Assembly (NCBI GenBank): GCA_003279935.1
Contig: QCGL01000014.1
Location: 1 to 40,979, forward strand
Reading direction: 5' to 3'
DNA length: 40,979 nt
From: Prochlorococcus sp. AG-388-A04
GTDB taxonomy: Bacteria; Cyanobacteriota; Cyanobacteriia; PCC-6307; Cyanobiaceae
The notes under the pieces are model-generated. The model had not been told where the DNA came from, did no database searches, and was given only the letters and a program-made list of their open reading frames with translations. Every line of letters starts with the position of its first letter. The first letter of the stretch is position 1. Positions 17,564-28,190 of the stretch are shown piece by piece. The translations under genes were made by a program, and so were the position numbers.

Positions 17564-18247
17564 TTGGCTAAAAGACTTTCTGAAAAACAAAAAGAAGAAA
17601 TATTAAAATTGTTTAGTTTGGGTAAAACTGTAGATGAGTTGTCTCAAAAATTTAATTGTACTGAATTAACAATCTCAAGAAATCTAAAGAAAAATCTTGG
17701 AGAAGAAAAATTTAAAGAATTAGTTAAAAAAAATAAATTATCAAAACTAGATTTTGATCAAAAAGATCACAATATTGCATCTAAAGATAAAACTAACCAT
17801 TTGAAAAATATTGAAGTCGAAAAAATAACTGTTAAAGAAAAAAAAAGTAAAAAAGCTATTCAAGATGAATATTTTTCTGTAACTCCCTTTATGGAGATAA
17901 CTCCTTTAGATTGTGAAATTGATAATGTACCTCAGAAAGATTTATCATCAGTAACTATTGAAGAGATAAATTTACCTAATGTTGTTTATATGATTGTGCA
18001 TAAAAATATTGAATTGGAAATAAAATATTTGAAAGATTACCCAGACTGGCAATTTTTGTCTAAAGATGAATTAAGTAGAAAAACTATTGAAATTCATCTT
18101 GACTTTAAAAATGCAAGAAGATTATGTACCAAAGAACAAAAAGTTATTAAAGTTCCTAATCCAGATGTTTTTAGAATTGTTACACCAATTCTTATTTCTA
18201 AAGGGATTTCAAGAATAGTAACTGCGGATAAGTTAATTGCTTTATGA
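17564..18247 (+). CDS. Conserved cyanobacterial protein with N-terminal helix-turn-helix
   Basis: 227 aa. Residues 1-45 (LSEKQKEEILKLFSLGKTVD, then a second helix and TISRNLKK) look like a homeodomain-type helix-turn-helix as found in resolvases and some transposases. A Lys-rich linker (about 55-110) follows. The C-terminal half (about 140-227) is a compact domain with an IVHKNIELE...LSRKTIEIHLDF pattern that I recognise only as a conserved hypothetical. The start is TTG at 17564; the product begins MAKRLSEKQ. A 20-codon ORF (17509-17571) overlaps this start by 8 bases and could be a coupled leader or chance. DNA binding is inferred. It ends 2 bases from the stop of the next gene on the opposite strand. 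Confidence 0.65.
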   Translation: MAKRLSEKQKEEILKLFSLGKTVDELSQKFNCTELTISRNLKKNLGEEKFKELVKKNKLSKLDFDQKDHNIASKDKTNHLKNIEVEKITVKEKKSKKAIQDEYFSVTPFMEITPLDCEIDNVPQKDLSSVTIEEINLPNVVYMIVHKNIELEIKYLKDYPDWQFLSKDELSRKTIEIHLDFKNARRLCTKEQKVIKVPNPDVFRIVTPILISKGISRIVTADKLIAL

Positions 18248-18249
18248 CT

Positions 18250-18477
18250 CTATTTTCTTTCTTCTTCAAAAGAACTCTTAGTAAGAAGAATTCCTGAAAT
18301 TGATCCAGTAATAAAGCTTGCACCAACAATAAATCCAACAGGTAAATTAACTGTTTGCCACATTGTTAAATTTACTTTTTCTTTTTTTGAACTATTTTGT
18401 AAACCAATCATTAACAACAAAAACAAAGAAAAATTAAATGTAATAATATAAATTATTTTTTTTAATAGAATTAACAT
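18250..18477 (-). CDS. LapA-like small membrane protein
   Basis: 75 aa with two hydrophobic helices (about 6-25 and 45-66) separated by a short polar stretch (NSSKKEKVNLTMWQTVNLP). The pattern of helix, Gln-Asn-rich turn, Val-Leu strand, Leu-Pro and Gly-rich second helix resembles LapA/DUF1049 proteins, which take part in LPS assembly in proteobacteria. That function is not established in cyanobacteria. Short and divergent, so the family call is tentative. It shares the minus strand with rsmI (23 bases upstream). Confidence 0.6.
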   Translation of the reverse strand: MLILLKKIIYIITFNFSLFLLLMIGLQNSSKKEKVNLTMWQTVNLPVGFIVGASFITGSISGILLTKSSFEEERK

Positions 18478-18500
18478 TAATTTTAGATGTTTTTTTTATA

Positions 18501-19367
18501 TTAATACATTTTATAAATCAGGTTTTTAGCAATTTTGTTCTTTTTTGCTAAGTATTTAGAAGCTGCTGGTAAGCTTAATCCAGAATTAATCAACTCATTT
18601 AGTTCTTTCTTTATTTCAAATTTGTTATATTCATAAGTCACCCCCGATTTGTCTTTGCCTTTTATAACAATAGTTATTTCCCCTAATACTTCTTTACTTT
18701 CAAAATATTCTATAACTTCATCAATTTTATCTCCTATATTTTCCTCGAATTTTTTTGTTAATTCTCTTGATACCGTAATCTCTCTATCCCCACCACAATA
18801 TTGTTTTAATTCTTTTAGAGAATTTTTAAGTCTTTTAGGAGATTCAAAAATAATGGTTGTTTTTTCATTTTCACTTATTTCTGAAATAATTTTCACTCTT
18901 TCAGATTTTTTCCTTGGGAGAAAACCTTCAAATATAAATTTAGAAGATGGAAGTCCACTTGACACAAGAGCTGTAATAGCTGCATTTGGTCCTGGAACAC
19001 AAATTACATTTATCTTATTTAATTTCGCATTTTTTATGAGGTCCTCTCCTGGATCACAAATTCCTGGCATGCCTGCATCACTAACTAATGCAACTGATTT
19101 CCCAGATTTAAGATCTTTAATTAAGTTTGAAATTTTTTTATAAGAGTTATGTTGATTGAAACTAATTAAATTATTTGTAAATTCTAATTTCGACATTATT
19201 TTTTTTGTTTGGCGGGTATCTTCGCAAGCGATTAAAGAAACATTCTCAAGTATATTTATAGCTCTATAGGATAGATCATATAAATTTCCTATTGGAGTAC
19301 CAACAACATAAAGAACGCTGCTTTCCGGTTCAGAGCTTTTGTGAGATGATAAGAAATTAGTATTCAT
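18501..19367 (-). CDS. rsmI: 16S rRNA (cytidine1402-2'-O)-methyltransferase
   Basis: 288 aa, normal RsmI length. The YVVGTPIGNLYDLSYRAI motif (about 20-37), ACEDTRQT, SDAGMPGICDPG and FEGFLPRK are diagnostic of the tetrapyrrole-methylase-fold RsmI family. It 2'-O-methylates C1402 in the ribosomal P site. Transcribed leftwards; its ATG is only 3 bases from the GTG start of cysQ on the other strand, so each promoter must lie inside the other gene's coding sequence. Confidence 0.95.
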   Translation of the reverse strand: MNTNFLSSHKSSEPESSVLYVVGTPIGNLYDLSYRAINILENVSLIACEDTRQTKKIMSKLEFTNNLISFNQHNSYKKISNLIKDLKSGKSVALVSDAGMPGICDPGEDLIKNAKLNKINVICVPGPNAAITALVSSGLPSSKFIFEGFLPRKKSERVKIISEISENEKTTIIFESPKRLKNSLKELKQYCGGDREITVSRELTKKFEENIGDKIDEVIEYFESKEVLGEITIVIKGKDKSGVTYEYNKFEIKKELNELINSGLSLPAASKYLAKKNKIAKNLIYKMY

Positions 19368-19370
19368 TTT

Positions 19371-20279
19371 GTGATTGATTTACCTTCTGGGCTTGAAATT
19401 AATAGTCTTATTTATGATTTAAGGATTTTCAGTTGGGAAGCTTCTGAAACCTTACTTTATTATTCTCGAATATTAAAGGATTCAAAAAGTAAAATCAATA
19501 TTTTGAAAAATGATAATTTTGAAGACCCTGTAACACTTGCTGATTTAAAAGTGAATGAGATAATTATTCAAAGAATTAATGAAAAATATAAAGATATTGA
19601 TTGGGAAATTTTGAGCGAGGAAAATGTAAAGATAAACTCTTTTAGTTTTGATAAAAATGCTGAGTGGTCGTGGATACTTGATCCTCTAGATGGAACTAAA
19701 GATTTTATTCAAGGAACTAGTAATTATGCTATGCACTTAGCGCTTAACTATAAACAAAAACCTTATATAGGAATTGTTTTAATTCCTGAAAAAAATGAAT
19801 TGTGGATCGCTGTGGGAGATGAGGTCTGGTGTGAAAAGAATGATGGATCAAAAATGAAACCACAATTATCTAAAAATAAAATTCTTCAAGAAATGACTTT
19901 AGTAACTAGTAAAAACCATGGAAATTTGACTTTGCAAAGTCTGATCGAAAAAATTCAATTTGAAGAAGTGATAATTATGGGAAGTATTGGTTGCAAAATT
20001 GCATCTATTGTTCGAGGAGACGCTGATATTTATATATGTTTAAGCTTACCTGGTAAAAGCTCACCCAAAGATTGGGATTTTGCCGCGCCTCATGCTCTTA
20101 TAAGGGGTGTAGGGGGTGCAATCACAAATATAGATAATGAAGAAATAACTTATGGAAAATCAAATTTCCAACAAGGAGGCATCATTGTTGCATCAAATGA
20201 TTACTCTAATCATGGGATGATTTGTTTAGAGATTAAAGAAATACTTAAAAAGTACGATTTAATATCTTTCGCGTCTTAA
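19371..20279 (+). CDS. cysQ: 3'(2'),5'-bisphosphate nucleotidase (CysQ-type phosphatase)
   Basis: 302 aa, inositol-monophosphatase superfamily. Metal-binding residues: Asp in DPVTLADL, Glu-Glu in LSEENV, and the [12 protein letters not shown] signature. The second signature [15 protein letters not shown] is near the C-terminus. CysQ hydrolyses PAP to AMP during sulfate assimilation. Start is GTG at 19371, giving MIDLPSG. The stop overlaps the pnp stop by 4 bases on the opposite strand. Other inositol-phosphatase activities cannot be excluded. Confidence 0.87.
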   Translation: MIDLPSGLEINSLIYDLRIFSWEASETLLYYSRILKDSKSKINILKNDNFEDPVTLADLKVNEIIIQRINEKYKDIDWEILSEENVKINSFSFDKNAEWSWILDPLDGTKDFIQGTSNYAMHLALNYKQKPYIGIVLIPEKNELWIAVGDEVWCEKNDGSKMKPQLSKNKILQEMTLVTSKNHGNLTLQSLIEKIQFEEVIIMGSIGCKIASIVRGDADIYICLSLPGKSSPKDWDFAAPHALIRGVGGAITNIDNEEITYGKSNFQQGGIIVASNDYSNHGMICLEIKEILKKYDLISFAS

Positions 20280-22441
20280 TTAAGAGGTGCTACAGGGGTT
20301 GGGGTTGGTTCTGGATAAGACATGCCTCCATTCTGGGCAACTCCTCTTAAGGTTAAATTGATTCTGCCTCTACTATCTATTTCTCTAACTCTTACGGTTA
20401 CTTCATCACCTTGCCTAACAACATCTTCAACTCTCTCAACTCTAGCTTCAGATAATTGTGAGATATGAACCATACCTTCCTTACCAGGAAGTATTTCAAC
20501 AAAAGCTCCAATAGGAATAATCCTTGTTACGACTCCAGAGAAGATTTCACCTTCATGTACTTTTCGAGTTAATCCTTCTATTATCTTTTGTGCTTCTTCA
20601 GCAGCAGCACCATCATGGGAGGCAATAGTGACAATTCCACCATCCTCGATATCGATTTTTGTATTAGTTCTTTCAGTAATACCTTTAATAGTTCTTCCAC
20701 CAGGTCCTATTACAGTGCCTATAAGCTCAGGATCAATTCTGAAGCTTAATAGTCTAGGGGCGTGCGGAGATAGAGATTCTTGAGGCTTATTAATTGCCTC
20801 ATTCATTTTTTCTAAGATATGTAATCTTGCTGGACGTGCTTTTTTTATTGCATCAGAAATTATGGAAACTGGTAATCCCGTGATTTTCATGTCCATTTGT
20901 AATGCAGTGATACCTTTCTCAGTTCCTGCAACCTTGAAATCCATATCTCCGAGGAAATCTTCAATACCTTGAATGTCAGTAAGTATTCTGACTTCTTTCC
21001 CATGTTTAATTAATCCCATTGCAGTACCGCTAACTGGAGCTTTAAGAGGAACACCCGCATCTAGTAATGAAAGTGTGCTCCCACATACTGATCCCATCGA
21101 TGTGGATCCATTTGAGCTTAAGACTTCACTTACTACTCTTAAAACATATGGGAATGTCTCTTTACCAGGAAGTACTGGTATGATTGCTCTTTCTGCTAAC
21201 GCTCCATGCCCAATTTCTCTCCTCCCTGGAGTTCTCATGGGCCTAGTTTCTCCAACTGAATAAGGTGGAAAATTGTAATGGTGAAGATAAGTTTTCTCAG
21301 TACTTGGATTAAGATCATCCATCTCCTGAGCATCACTAGGTGTCCCGAGAGTTGTAGTAGATAAGACTTGGGTTAACCCTCTTTGAAATAATGCGGAACC
21401 ATGTACTCTTTTTGGGAGTATTCCAGCAGAAGCAGATATCTGTCTAACTTCATCAAGGTCTCTTCCATCAACTCTTTTACCATCAATAATGATTTGTGAT
21501 CTCATTAATTTTTTGGTTAACTTTTTGAAGTCAGAATGTATTAGTTTTTCATTCTCTGAAGTAAGAACTTTTAATTGATTATCATCTTTAAGAGAATCAA
21601 TTTTAGTTTGAACTTCAAGTTCTATTTTATCTAATTCGAGATCTCTCTCTTCTTTGGATTGATCGAATTTCTTTAAAACTTGATCGATTAATTTCGAGCA
21701 GTTTTTTTCTAAATATGTTGCTAATGCTTTATCTTCTTCTGGTTCTGAAGGCTTAATCTGTTTTATTCCTAGGTCTTTAAGAAGATTTTCTTGAGCTTTA
21801 ATTAGTTCGGTTACAGCCTCATAACCAAAATCAATTGATTCAATAGTATCCTGTTCGGAAAGTTGATTGGCACCTGCCTCAATCATTACAATTCCCTCTG
21901 GAGATCCTGCTACGACGATATCTAAATCACCTTTTTCTATTTCTCTGTAACTTGGATTTAAAATAAAGTCATCTCCTATTAGCCCTACTCTCACGGCAGC
22001 CATTGGTCCGTAAAATGGAATTTCAGCTAATAACGTTGCAATAGATGCTCCAGTTACACCTAGAACATCTGCAGGTACTCTTTCGTCTAGGGAAAGGCAA
22101 GAAGCAACTATTTGGATCTCGTCCCTCATCCATGAAGGGAAAAGAGGCCTCATTGGCCGATCTATTAATCTTGCTATTAATGTTGCTCTTTCAGGAGGCC
22201 TTCCCTCTCTTCTCATAAAACCACCAGGTATTCTTCCAGCAGCGTATAATTTTTCCTCGTAATCACATATTAGAGGCAGAAAATCTGCAGGTTGTTTCTT
22301 CGTTGTTTTTGTCGCGGTAACTAATAAAGATGTGTCTCCACATTCGATCATTACAGATCCTCCAGCTTGAGGAGCATATAGTCCGGTAGTTAGTCGTATC
22401 TCTCGTCCGTCAAACGTGATCGACGTATTTTTTTCTTCCAC
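20276..22441 (-). CDS. pnp: Polyribonucleotide nucleotidyltransferase (PNPase)
   Basis: 721 aa. Two RNase PH domains (about 10-220 and 325-550; motifs [20 protein letters not shown] and [18 protein letters not shown]), a KH domain ([11 protein letters not shown], about 600) and a C-terminal S1 domain ([20 protein letters not shown], about 640-705). It degrades RNA 3' to 5' by phosphorolysis and is a core part of bacterial RNA turnover. The start is GTG (22439-22441). It follows rpsN on the same strand across a 190-base gap, enough for an independent promoter or an autoregulatory leader as known for pnp elsewhere; no stem-loop was confirmed by eye. Confidence 0.97.
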   Translation of the reverse strand: MEEKNTSITFDGREIRLTTGLYAPQAGGSVMIECGDTSLLVTATKTTKKQPADFLPLICDYEEKLYAAGRIPGGFMRREGRPPERATLIARLIDRPMRPLFPSWMRDEIQIVASCLSLDERVPADVLGVTGASIATLLAEIPFYGPMAAVRVGLIGDDFILNPSYREIEKGDLDIVVAGSPEGIVMIEAGANQLSEQDTIESIDFGYEAVTELIKAQENLLKDLGIKQIKPSEPEEDKALATYLEKNCSKLIDQVLKKFDQSKEERDLELDKIELEVQTKIDSLKDDNQLKVLTSENEKLIHSDFKKLTKKLMRSQIIIDGKRVDGRDLDEVRQISASAGILPKRVHGSALFQRGLTQVLSTTTLGTPSDAQEMDDLNPSTEKTYLHHYNFPPYSVGETRPMRTPGRREIGHGALAERAIIPVLPGKETFPYVLRVVSEVLSSNGSTSMGSVCGSTLSLLDAGVPLKAPVSGTAMGLIKHGKEVRILTDIQGIEDFLGDMDFKVAGTEKGITALQMDMKITGLPVSIISDAIKKARPARLHILEKMNEAINKPQESLSPHAPRLLSFRIDPELIGTVIGPGGRTIKGITERTNTKIDIEDGGIVTIASHDGAAAEEAQKIIEGLTRKVHEGEIFSGVVTRIIPIGAFVEILPGKEGMVHISQLSEARVERVEDVVRQGDEVTVRVREIDSRGRINLTLRGVAQNGGMSYPEPTPTPVAPLN

Positions 22442-22631
22442 TTTTTAAAATATAATTCTATACATGATTATTGTTACATCTCATAGGTACAAATTGAGAG
22501 ATTTATTTAAATAAGGTTTCAAACTAATACCTAAAATTGTATTAATAATGGGTTTAATAAGTTGGAATTACTAGTTTTTCTTTTTTTTAAAGGATTAATA
22601 AATTTCTTAAAATCTATAAATTTTATTTTTA

Positions 22632-22934
22632 TTACCAGCTGGATTTTACTAATCCTGGTAATTCACCATTATGAGCTCTTAGTCTTAGCTGATTTCTGCA
22701 TAATCCAAAATCTCTATATACGCCCCTTGGTTTACCAGTAGCCCAGCATCTATTTCTAACTCTTGTTGGTGCTGAGTTTCTTGGAAGCCCCTGGATTTTT
22801 CTATGAATTTCTAATCTTTCCATAGGATCTTTAGCAGCATTAAATTCATCTAATAATAATTTTCTCTTGACGGCGTATTTCTTTACTAGTTTTTTACGTT
22901 TTACTTCCCTAGCAATCATTGATTTTTTTGCCAT
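22632..22934 (-). CDS. rpsN: 30S ribosomal protein S14
   Basis: 100 aa, the zinc-free long form: no CxxC motifs, and the C-terminus [20 protein letters not shown] is canonical for bacterial/plastid S14. It binds 16S rRNA in the head of the small subunit. As in other cyanobacteria, it lies apart from the main ribosomal-protein operon. It is upstream of pnp and downstream of the site-2 protease gene, all on the minus strand. Confidence 0.97.
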   Translation of the reverse strand: MAKKSMIAREVKRKKLVKKYAVKRKLLLDEFNAAKDPMERLEIHRKIQGLPRNSAPTRVRNRCWATGKPRGVYRDFGLCRNQLRLRAHNGELPGLVKSSW

Positions 22935-22999
22935 TAAAAATTTCTACATAAGGTTGACATCTATTTTAACAGTTAAACTATCAAAATAAAAAAATTAAG

Positions 23000-24079
23000 T
23001 TATTGATTAAGCAATCTTTGTACGATTAGTAATTGGCTTGTATCTCTAATTATTAATAAAACGCTTAGTCCTACTAAAAGAAAAAAGCTTGATTGGGTTA
23101 CAGCTATTTGTATTTTAACTGGAACTGGCTTACCTCTTAATCCTTCAATAAGAGTAAAAACAAGCTGACCACCATCAAGAAGTGGTAATGGAAGAGAATT
23201 AAGAACAGCCAAATTTATAGAGATCAAAGCAGCAAACAATAATATTCCAGTGCCACCTTGCTCAGATAACTGAGCTCCAATTTCAACAATTTTTACAGGA
23301 CCACTTAATTGTTGAGCTGTTGATGAGAAATTTGTAATAAGTCCTTTATAACCTTGGATTGTTTTTATTAAAAGGGAAGTAAACTCCTTATTTGTGTATT
23401 CAAAAAGTTCATTAATATTTTTTGTTTTTTTTGTTTCTTTTTTAATATTTGGTTGTAACTGGGCTCCAATTGTCCCTTTACCATCTATGTTTTGAGGAAT
23501 TAAAGTTAATTTTTGATAGGAGTTTTTTCTCTCAATCTCAATTGATATTGATTCTTCTGATGAACTTTGGATCCTTTTTACCAGTGAGGATACGGCTTGA
23601 TCTCCAACACCTAATACATTCTCATCTATTTTTAAAATTTTATCCCCTGCTTCTAAACCTGCTTTAAAAGCAGCTTTGTCTGGTTGAGTTGCTAAAACTA
23701 AAATTCCTGGTTCTGGATCAAAAGGGATGCCAATAGTAGTTACGTTTAATATTAGAATTGTGTAAGCAAGAAGTAAGTTGGCAAATACTCCCGCAGATAT
23801 CACAATTACTCTTTGGATTATTGGCCTATTCTTTAGAAGGTTTGGATCTTTTGGGTCAATGTTATTGATTTCTTCATCAGGGAAGGAAACAAATCCTCCT
23901 AAAGGAAAGGCCCTAAATGAGTACGTGATACCCTTAAATCTTTTTTGTATTATTGAAGGGCCAAATCCAATAGAAAAACCGTCAACATATATTCCTTGGA
24001 ATATTGCTGCTAGAAAATGACCCATCTCATGAAAGAAAATGAGAAATCCCAGGACAGTTATTGAGGTTAAAACATTCAT
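23000..24079 (-). CDS. rseP: Site-2 membrane metalloprotease (RseP/M50)
   Basis: 359 aa. Zinc-binding His17-Glu-Met-Gly-His21 in the first helix. A PDZ domain follows (about 115-200; GILVLATQPDKAAFKAGLEA with GDKILKID). The third zinc-ligand motif NSLPLPLLDGG lies in the penultimate helix, and there is a C-terminal membrane segment. Intramembrane proteases of this group cleave anti-sigma factors or leftover signal peptides in the inner or thylakoid membrane. It has one PDZ domain, where E. coli RseP has two, as is common in cyanobacteria. It lies 9 bases after serS. Confidence 0.92.
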   Translation of the reverse strand: MNVLTSITVLGFLIFFHEMGHFLAAIFQGIYVDGFSIGFGPSIIQKRFKGITYSFRAFPLGGFVSFPDEEINNIDPKDPNLLKNRPIIQRVIVISAGVFANLLLAYTILILNVTTIGIPFDPEPGILVLATQPDKAAFKAGLEAGDKILKIDENVLGVGDQAVSSLVKRIQSSSEESISIEIERKNSYQKLTLIPQNIDGKGTIGAQLQPNIKKETKKTKNINELFEYTNKEFTSLLIKTIQGYKGLITNFSSTAQQLSGPVKIVEIGAQLSEQGGTGILLFAALISINLAVLNSLPLPLLDGGQLVFTLIEGLRGKPVPVKIQIAVTQSSFFLLVGLSVLLIIRDTSQLLIVQRLLNQ

Positions 24080-24088
24080 TATTTTATA

Positions 24089-25366
24089 TTAGGCAGTTTT
24101 TATAAAAGATGATCCAAAATATGGAACTAGAGCATCCGGAATTTTTACATTCCCATCAGATTGTTGACCGTTTTCAAGAATTGCTGCCATTGTTCTTCCA
24201 ATAGCTAAACCACTTCCATTTAAAGTGTGTATGTATGAATTTTTCTTATCAATTTTTGTTCTTATAGATGATCTTCGAGCCTGAAAGTCTAAACAATTAC
24301 TGCAACTGGATATTTCTCTATAAGATTTACTGCTAGGCAACCATACCTCAAGATCAAAAGTTCTGCTAGAAGAAAAGCCTAAATCTCCAGTGCAAATATC
24401 TACTAATCTATATGGCAAATTCAGTTTTTTTAATATGCTTTCTGCATCTGCAGTTATCTCTTTATGAGCTTCTAATGATTTATTTGGATCACAAAACCAA
24501 TATAATTCGACCTTGTTAAATTGATGAAGCCTTATTAAGCCTTTTGTATCTCTTCCATAACTACCCGCTTCTCTTCTAAAACATGGACTGTATGCTACAT
24601 ATTTTAACGGTAAATATTTTGAATCAATAATCTCATTTTTATGAAAAGCAGTTAAGGGTACTTCTGCTGTTGGAGAGAGCCATAAATCATCATTATCACA
24701 CTTAAAACTTTCATTTGAAAATTTCGGAAGCTGGCCAGATCCTTGAAGACTTTCTGAATTTACCAATGCTGGAGGCATTAATTCTAAGTACCCGTTATTT
24801 GTGTGCACATCTAACATGAAATTTACAAGAGCCCTCTCCAGCTTCGCTCCACTTCCTGTAAGAGTAATAAAACGACTTTTTGCAATTTTGGTTGATTTTA
24901 TCGAATCGAATAGATTTAAATTTTCACCTATTTCCCAGTGAGTTCTGAGATTGTCTTTTCTTAGAGGATCGCCCCATTCTTTAATTTGAATATTATTATT
25001 TTCATTTTTTCCAAAAGGTGCCTCTTTACTTGGAAAATTGGGTAATTTTGAGATTTCCTCTTTGAGTTGTTTGTCTAATATTCTTTTTTTTTCTTCAAAT
25101 TCAGAAACTTTTACTCTGTATTGATTGCCCTTTTCCTTAAGGTCATGTAGTTCTTGAGAATTAGTATTGTTAGTAGTTCTTATTTCTTGTCCAATTATTT
25201 TGCTTAATTTTTTGCTCTCTGATTGCAGACTTGATATCTCTATCTCTATTTCTTTCCTTTCTAATGTTAGCTTATGTATAAAATTAATATTATAAACTTT
25301 TCCTCTTAAGGATAAGTTTTCTTCCACAAATTTTGGATTTTCTCTTATTAATTTTTGATCTAACAC
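24089..25366 (-). CDS. serS: Seryl-tRNA synthetase
   Basis: 425 aa class II synthetase. The N-terminal Lys/Glu-rich coiled coil (about 30-105) binds the long variable arm of tRNA-Ser. Class II motif 2 is in [15 protein letters not shown], and motif 3 is in [17 protein letters not shown]. The start is GTG (25364-25366), which gives the family's normal [11 protein letters not shown]-terminus. It precedes the site-2 protease gene by 9 bases. Confidence 0.97.
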   Translation of the reverse strand: MLDQKLIRENPKFVEENLSLRGKVYNINFIHKLTLERKEIEIEISSLQSESKKLSKIIGQEIRTTNNTNSQELHDLKEKGNQYRVKVSEFEEKKRILDKQLKEEISKLPNFPSKEAPFGKNENNNIQIKEWGDPLRKDNLRTHWEIGENLNLFDSIKSTKIAKSRFITLTGSGAKLERALVNFMLDVHTNNGYLELMPPALVNSESLQGSGQLPKFSNESFKCDNDDLWLSPTAEVPLTAFHKNEIIDSKYLPLKYVAYSPCFRREAGSYGRDTKGLIRLHQFNKVELYWFCDPNKSLEAHKEITADAESILKKLNLPYRLVDICTGDLGFSSSRTFDLEVWLPSSKSYREISSCSNCLDFQARRSSIRTKIDKKNSYIHTLNGSGLAIGRTMAAILENGQQSDGNVKIPDALVPYFGSSFIKTA

Positions 25367-25490
25367 TCTTTTTAATTTTTCGTATCCTAATAAGATAGTT
25401 TATCTCAAATCATTATCAGAGCTTTTTGATGAAAAATTAATTAAATACGTGGATTAATAACTTAATTTGCATTTTTAAATTAAAAAGAAA

Positions 25491-26957
25491 CTAAGAGGCA
25501 GAGCGAGCTCGTCCTGTAGAAGACCATTCTTTTAAGAAATCAATTTGTTCTTTAGCTGTTCGAGATAATGGAACTAATTCAGAAACAGCTTTAATTAAAT
25601 CTTTTTCCATTAATTCTCTATTTTCAGAGAATGAAAAGTGCATACCCTCTATAACTGCTTGCTCAAGTTCCGCCCCTGAATATCCATTTGTACGATCAAT
25701 TATTGTTGAAAGAGGAAAATTATAGCTTGGTCTCCTTTTCTTAATGTGCAAATCAAGGATGCTTAATCTTTCTTCAGAATTAGGTAAATCAAGAAAAAAT
25801 ATTTCATCAAATCTACCTTTTCTTAACAATTCTGCTGGAAGCTTATCGATAGCATTAGCGGTAGCAATTACAAATACGGCTGATTCTTTTTCTGCCATCC
25901 AAGTTAGCAAACTAGCTAAAACTCTTTGACTAGTTCCTCCATCACTTCTAGCATCCCCACCAAATCCCTTATCAATTTCATCAATCCATAGGATGCAGGG
26001 TGACATTGCTTCTGCTCTTGAAATTGTCTCTCTTGTTCTTGCCTCACTTGACCCTACAAGACTTGAAAATAATCTACCGACATCAAGTCTAAGAAGAGGC
26101 ATTGACCAACTTTCAGAAATTGATTTGGCTGTTAAGGATTTCCCAGTTCCCTGTGGCCCAACTAATAAGACACCTTTAGGTATTGGCAATCCGTATTCTT
26201 GAGCTTCTTTTGAAAAAGCTCTATATCTTTGTTTAAGCCAAGTTTTTAAAAATTTCAAACCTCCAATATCATTTTGACTTGACTTACTTTCACAAAATTC
26301 TAATATCTCACTTCTAGCAATAACTTGTTTTTTCTCTTCAAGAATATCTTTGATATCATATTTACTTATTTTTCCTCTTTGAGTGAGTGCTTTTGCTGTT
26401 ACTTGCTTAACTTTAATTTCGCTTAATCCACTTGAAGCTATGGCAAGCTCGTTTAGGTCTTGTTCGCTTAAATCAGAATCAGTATTAAAAGCAATTTTTT
26501 TTATAAGAGCTGTTAATTCACTTAAATCAGGAAGAGGTAAGTTGATTATTGTAATTAAATCGTCAAGTTCTTCAGATGATGGCAATATATGAGAACTAAG
26601 AATTAGGTTATTGTTCGTTTCTCTAAGTGAAGATGATAATTCTTTTATTGTTCTACTGATAGAAGGATCATCATAAAACTTATGAAAGTCTTTTACCAAT
26701 AAAATTGTAGGTAATTCAGATGTTTGTTCCTTTATCCAATTAAGAACTCCTAGCGGATTGTTCGAAAATTTGCCATTTTCATTTATTACTCCCTTGATTC
26801 CATTAACACAATCCCAACATACGAATCTTTTAATATTTAATTTTTTACATGATTGATCTATAACTTTATATAATCTTTCTTCTTCCTTTGTTCTTATCCA
26901 AATTAAAGGAGTTCTGGCGTTTATAAGTAATTCGAAATTTCTACTCCAAGAATCCAT
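25491..26957 (-). CDS. ycf46: AAA ATPase of the Ycf46 family
   Basis: 488 aa. The N-terminal region (1-220), with a degenerate ATPase-like fold, is typical of Ycf46. The AAA module has Walker A GPQGTGKS at 267-274, Walker B ILWIDE at 322-327, an Arg-finger region near RKGRFDEIFFLDLP, and a C-terminal lid with GYSGAELEQAV. Ycf46 is conserved in cyanobacteria and algal plastids and has been linked to photosynthesis or inorganic-carbon regulation; its exact role is not settled. It lies 21 bases after yidC on the minus strand. Confidence 0.92.
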   Translation of the reverse strand: MDSWSRNFELLINARTPLIWIRTKEEERLYKVIDQSCKKLNIKRFVCWDCVNGIKGVINENGKFSNNPLGVLNWIKEQTSELPTILLVKDFHKFYDDPSISRTIKELSSSLRETNNNLILSSHILPSSEELDDLITIINLPLPDLSELTALIKKIAFNTDSDLSEQDLNELAIASSGLSEIKVKQVTAKALTQRGKISKYDIKDILEEKKQVIARSEILEFCESKSSQNDIGGLKFLKTWLKQRYRAFSKEAQEYGLPIPKGVLLVGPQGTGKSLTAKSISESWSMPLLRLDVGRLFSSLVGSSEARTRETISRAEAMSPCILWIDEIDKGFGGDARSDGGTSQRVLASLLTWMAEKESAVFVIATANAIDKLPAELLRKGRFDEIFFLDLPNSEERLSILDLHIKKRRPSYNFPLSTIIDRTNGYSGAELEQAVIEGMHFSFSENRELMEKDLIKAVSELVPLSRTAKEQIDFLKEWSSTGRARSAS

Positions 26958-26978
26958 TATATATCTAAGAAAGAAAAA

Positions 26979-28118
26979 CTATTTTTTGTTATTTGGTTCA
27001 AATGGTAATCTTTTATCTGAAATGTTTGAAGTAGAAGGTATTACTTTATTTTTGCCTGTTATTTGATCATCAAGAATTTTTTGTAAGTTCGCTGGAAGAG
27101 CTTCTTTGTTTAGCAGAAAAGTCTGAAAAGCCTGGAATATGTTCGCTACAACCATATAAAGTAATACTCCAGCTGGTAAAGGAAAAAATAAGAACATACC
27201 TGTAATCATCACGGGAGTGATTTTATTAGCAGTAGATTGTTGAGCGTTTGAAGGCATCCCTTGACTAGATAAAACTTGTGAGAGAAGTAAGGTTAAACCG
27301 AAAGCTCCAACTAAAGTAGCTATATCCCAATTGATTGAACCGTCTACATAAAACCCAACCTGTCCAAGTGCTTTAATAAACAAAAATCCGCTTTTTGCGG
27401 CTAATCCAGGTATCTTAGCTTCAATTGTTGCATCTCCTGGTTTGATTGCGGTAACTAATCCGTCTTGTGAGACTTTAATGTTTTCAGAACCTTTTGAAAC
27501 TGTCCAAGTTGGAAGAAATCTTGAACCGTTTTCATATTTTGAGAGTACTTCTGAATAGTTATTACCATTTGTTGTCTGCAAATTTATCTTAACTGATTCT
27601 TCGGAACCCAATTTTGTACCATTAGGTAGTGTGGCAATAACAGGAAAGTGTGATTTTTCTGTTACGAAAATTGAATGTCTCGGGGATTTAAAAGGCTTCG
27701 GATCAATAGCGGCAATTTGATCTTGGGGTAAAACTTTTAAGTTGATATTGTAAGGCACATCTGCAAATGGTGACCCTCTTAAAGTTGCAAATAATGCAAA
27801 TAAAACAGGCATCTGAACTATCAAAGGTAAACATCCTGCGAGAGGGCTACCAAATTCATTCATTAATTTTCCTAATTCTTCTTGCTGTTTTTTTGGGTCA
27901 CTTGAAAATTTAGATTTTATTTCAGCTTGCCTTTTTTGCATTACAGGTTGAGCTATTTTCATCCTCCTGGCGCTTCTAATAGAACCTGCGCTTAGTGGGA
28001 AGAGTGCGATTCTAATTACAACTGTTAGTGCAACAATGGCCAAACCATAACTAGGGACTAACCCGTAGAAAAAATCTAGAATCGGGATTAATAATTTTTC
28101 TGAAATGAACCCGATCAC
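26979..28118 (-). CDS. yidC: Membrane protein insertase YidC/Oxa1
   Basis: 379 aa. YidC core: first helix near residue 20, the positively charged hydrophilic groove segment ([20 protein letters not shown]), the [20 protein letters not shown] helix, then two C-terminal helices (near 265-285 and 305-330) with [17 protein letters not shown]. About 110 residues between the second and third core helices form a soluble insertion that includes a [15 protein letters not shown] stretch resembling a bacterial Ig-like (BIG2) repeat. Start is GTG. Inserts proteins into the plasma and thylakoid membranes. Order rnpA-PH-yidC is conserved in cyanobacteria. Confidence 0.94.
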   Translation of the reverse strand: MIGFISEKLLIPILDFFYGLVPSYGLAIVALTVVIRIALFPLSAGSIRSARRMKIAQPVMQKRQAEIKSKFSSDPKKQQEELGKLMNEFGSPLAGCLPLIVQMPVLFALFATLRGSPFADVPYNINLKVLPQDQIAAIDPKPFKSPRHSIFVTEKSHFPVIATLPNGTKLGSEESVKINLQTTNGNNYSEVLSKYENGSRFLPTWTVSKGSENIKVSQDGLVTAIKPGDATIEAKIPGLAAKSGFLFIKALGQVGFYVDGSINWDIATLVGAFGLTLLLSQVLSSQGMPSNAQQSTANKITPVMITGMFLFFPLPAGVLLYMVVANIFQAFQTFLLNKEALPANLQKILDDQITGKNKVIPSTSNISDKRLPFEPNNKK

Positions 28119-28190
28119 GATATTAAAGAAGGTTTAATTTTATTTGACACTTTATTTTACAGGATAATAAAACGTTTGTAATTAATTTAA

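Noticed and set aside
20973..21263. A 96-codon open frame opposite pnp, and similar long frames opposite other genes
   Set aside because: They lie wholly inside strongly supported genes on the other strand and encode no recognisable protein.
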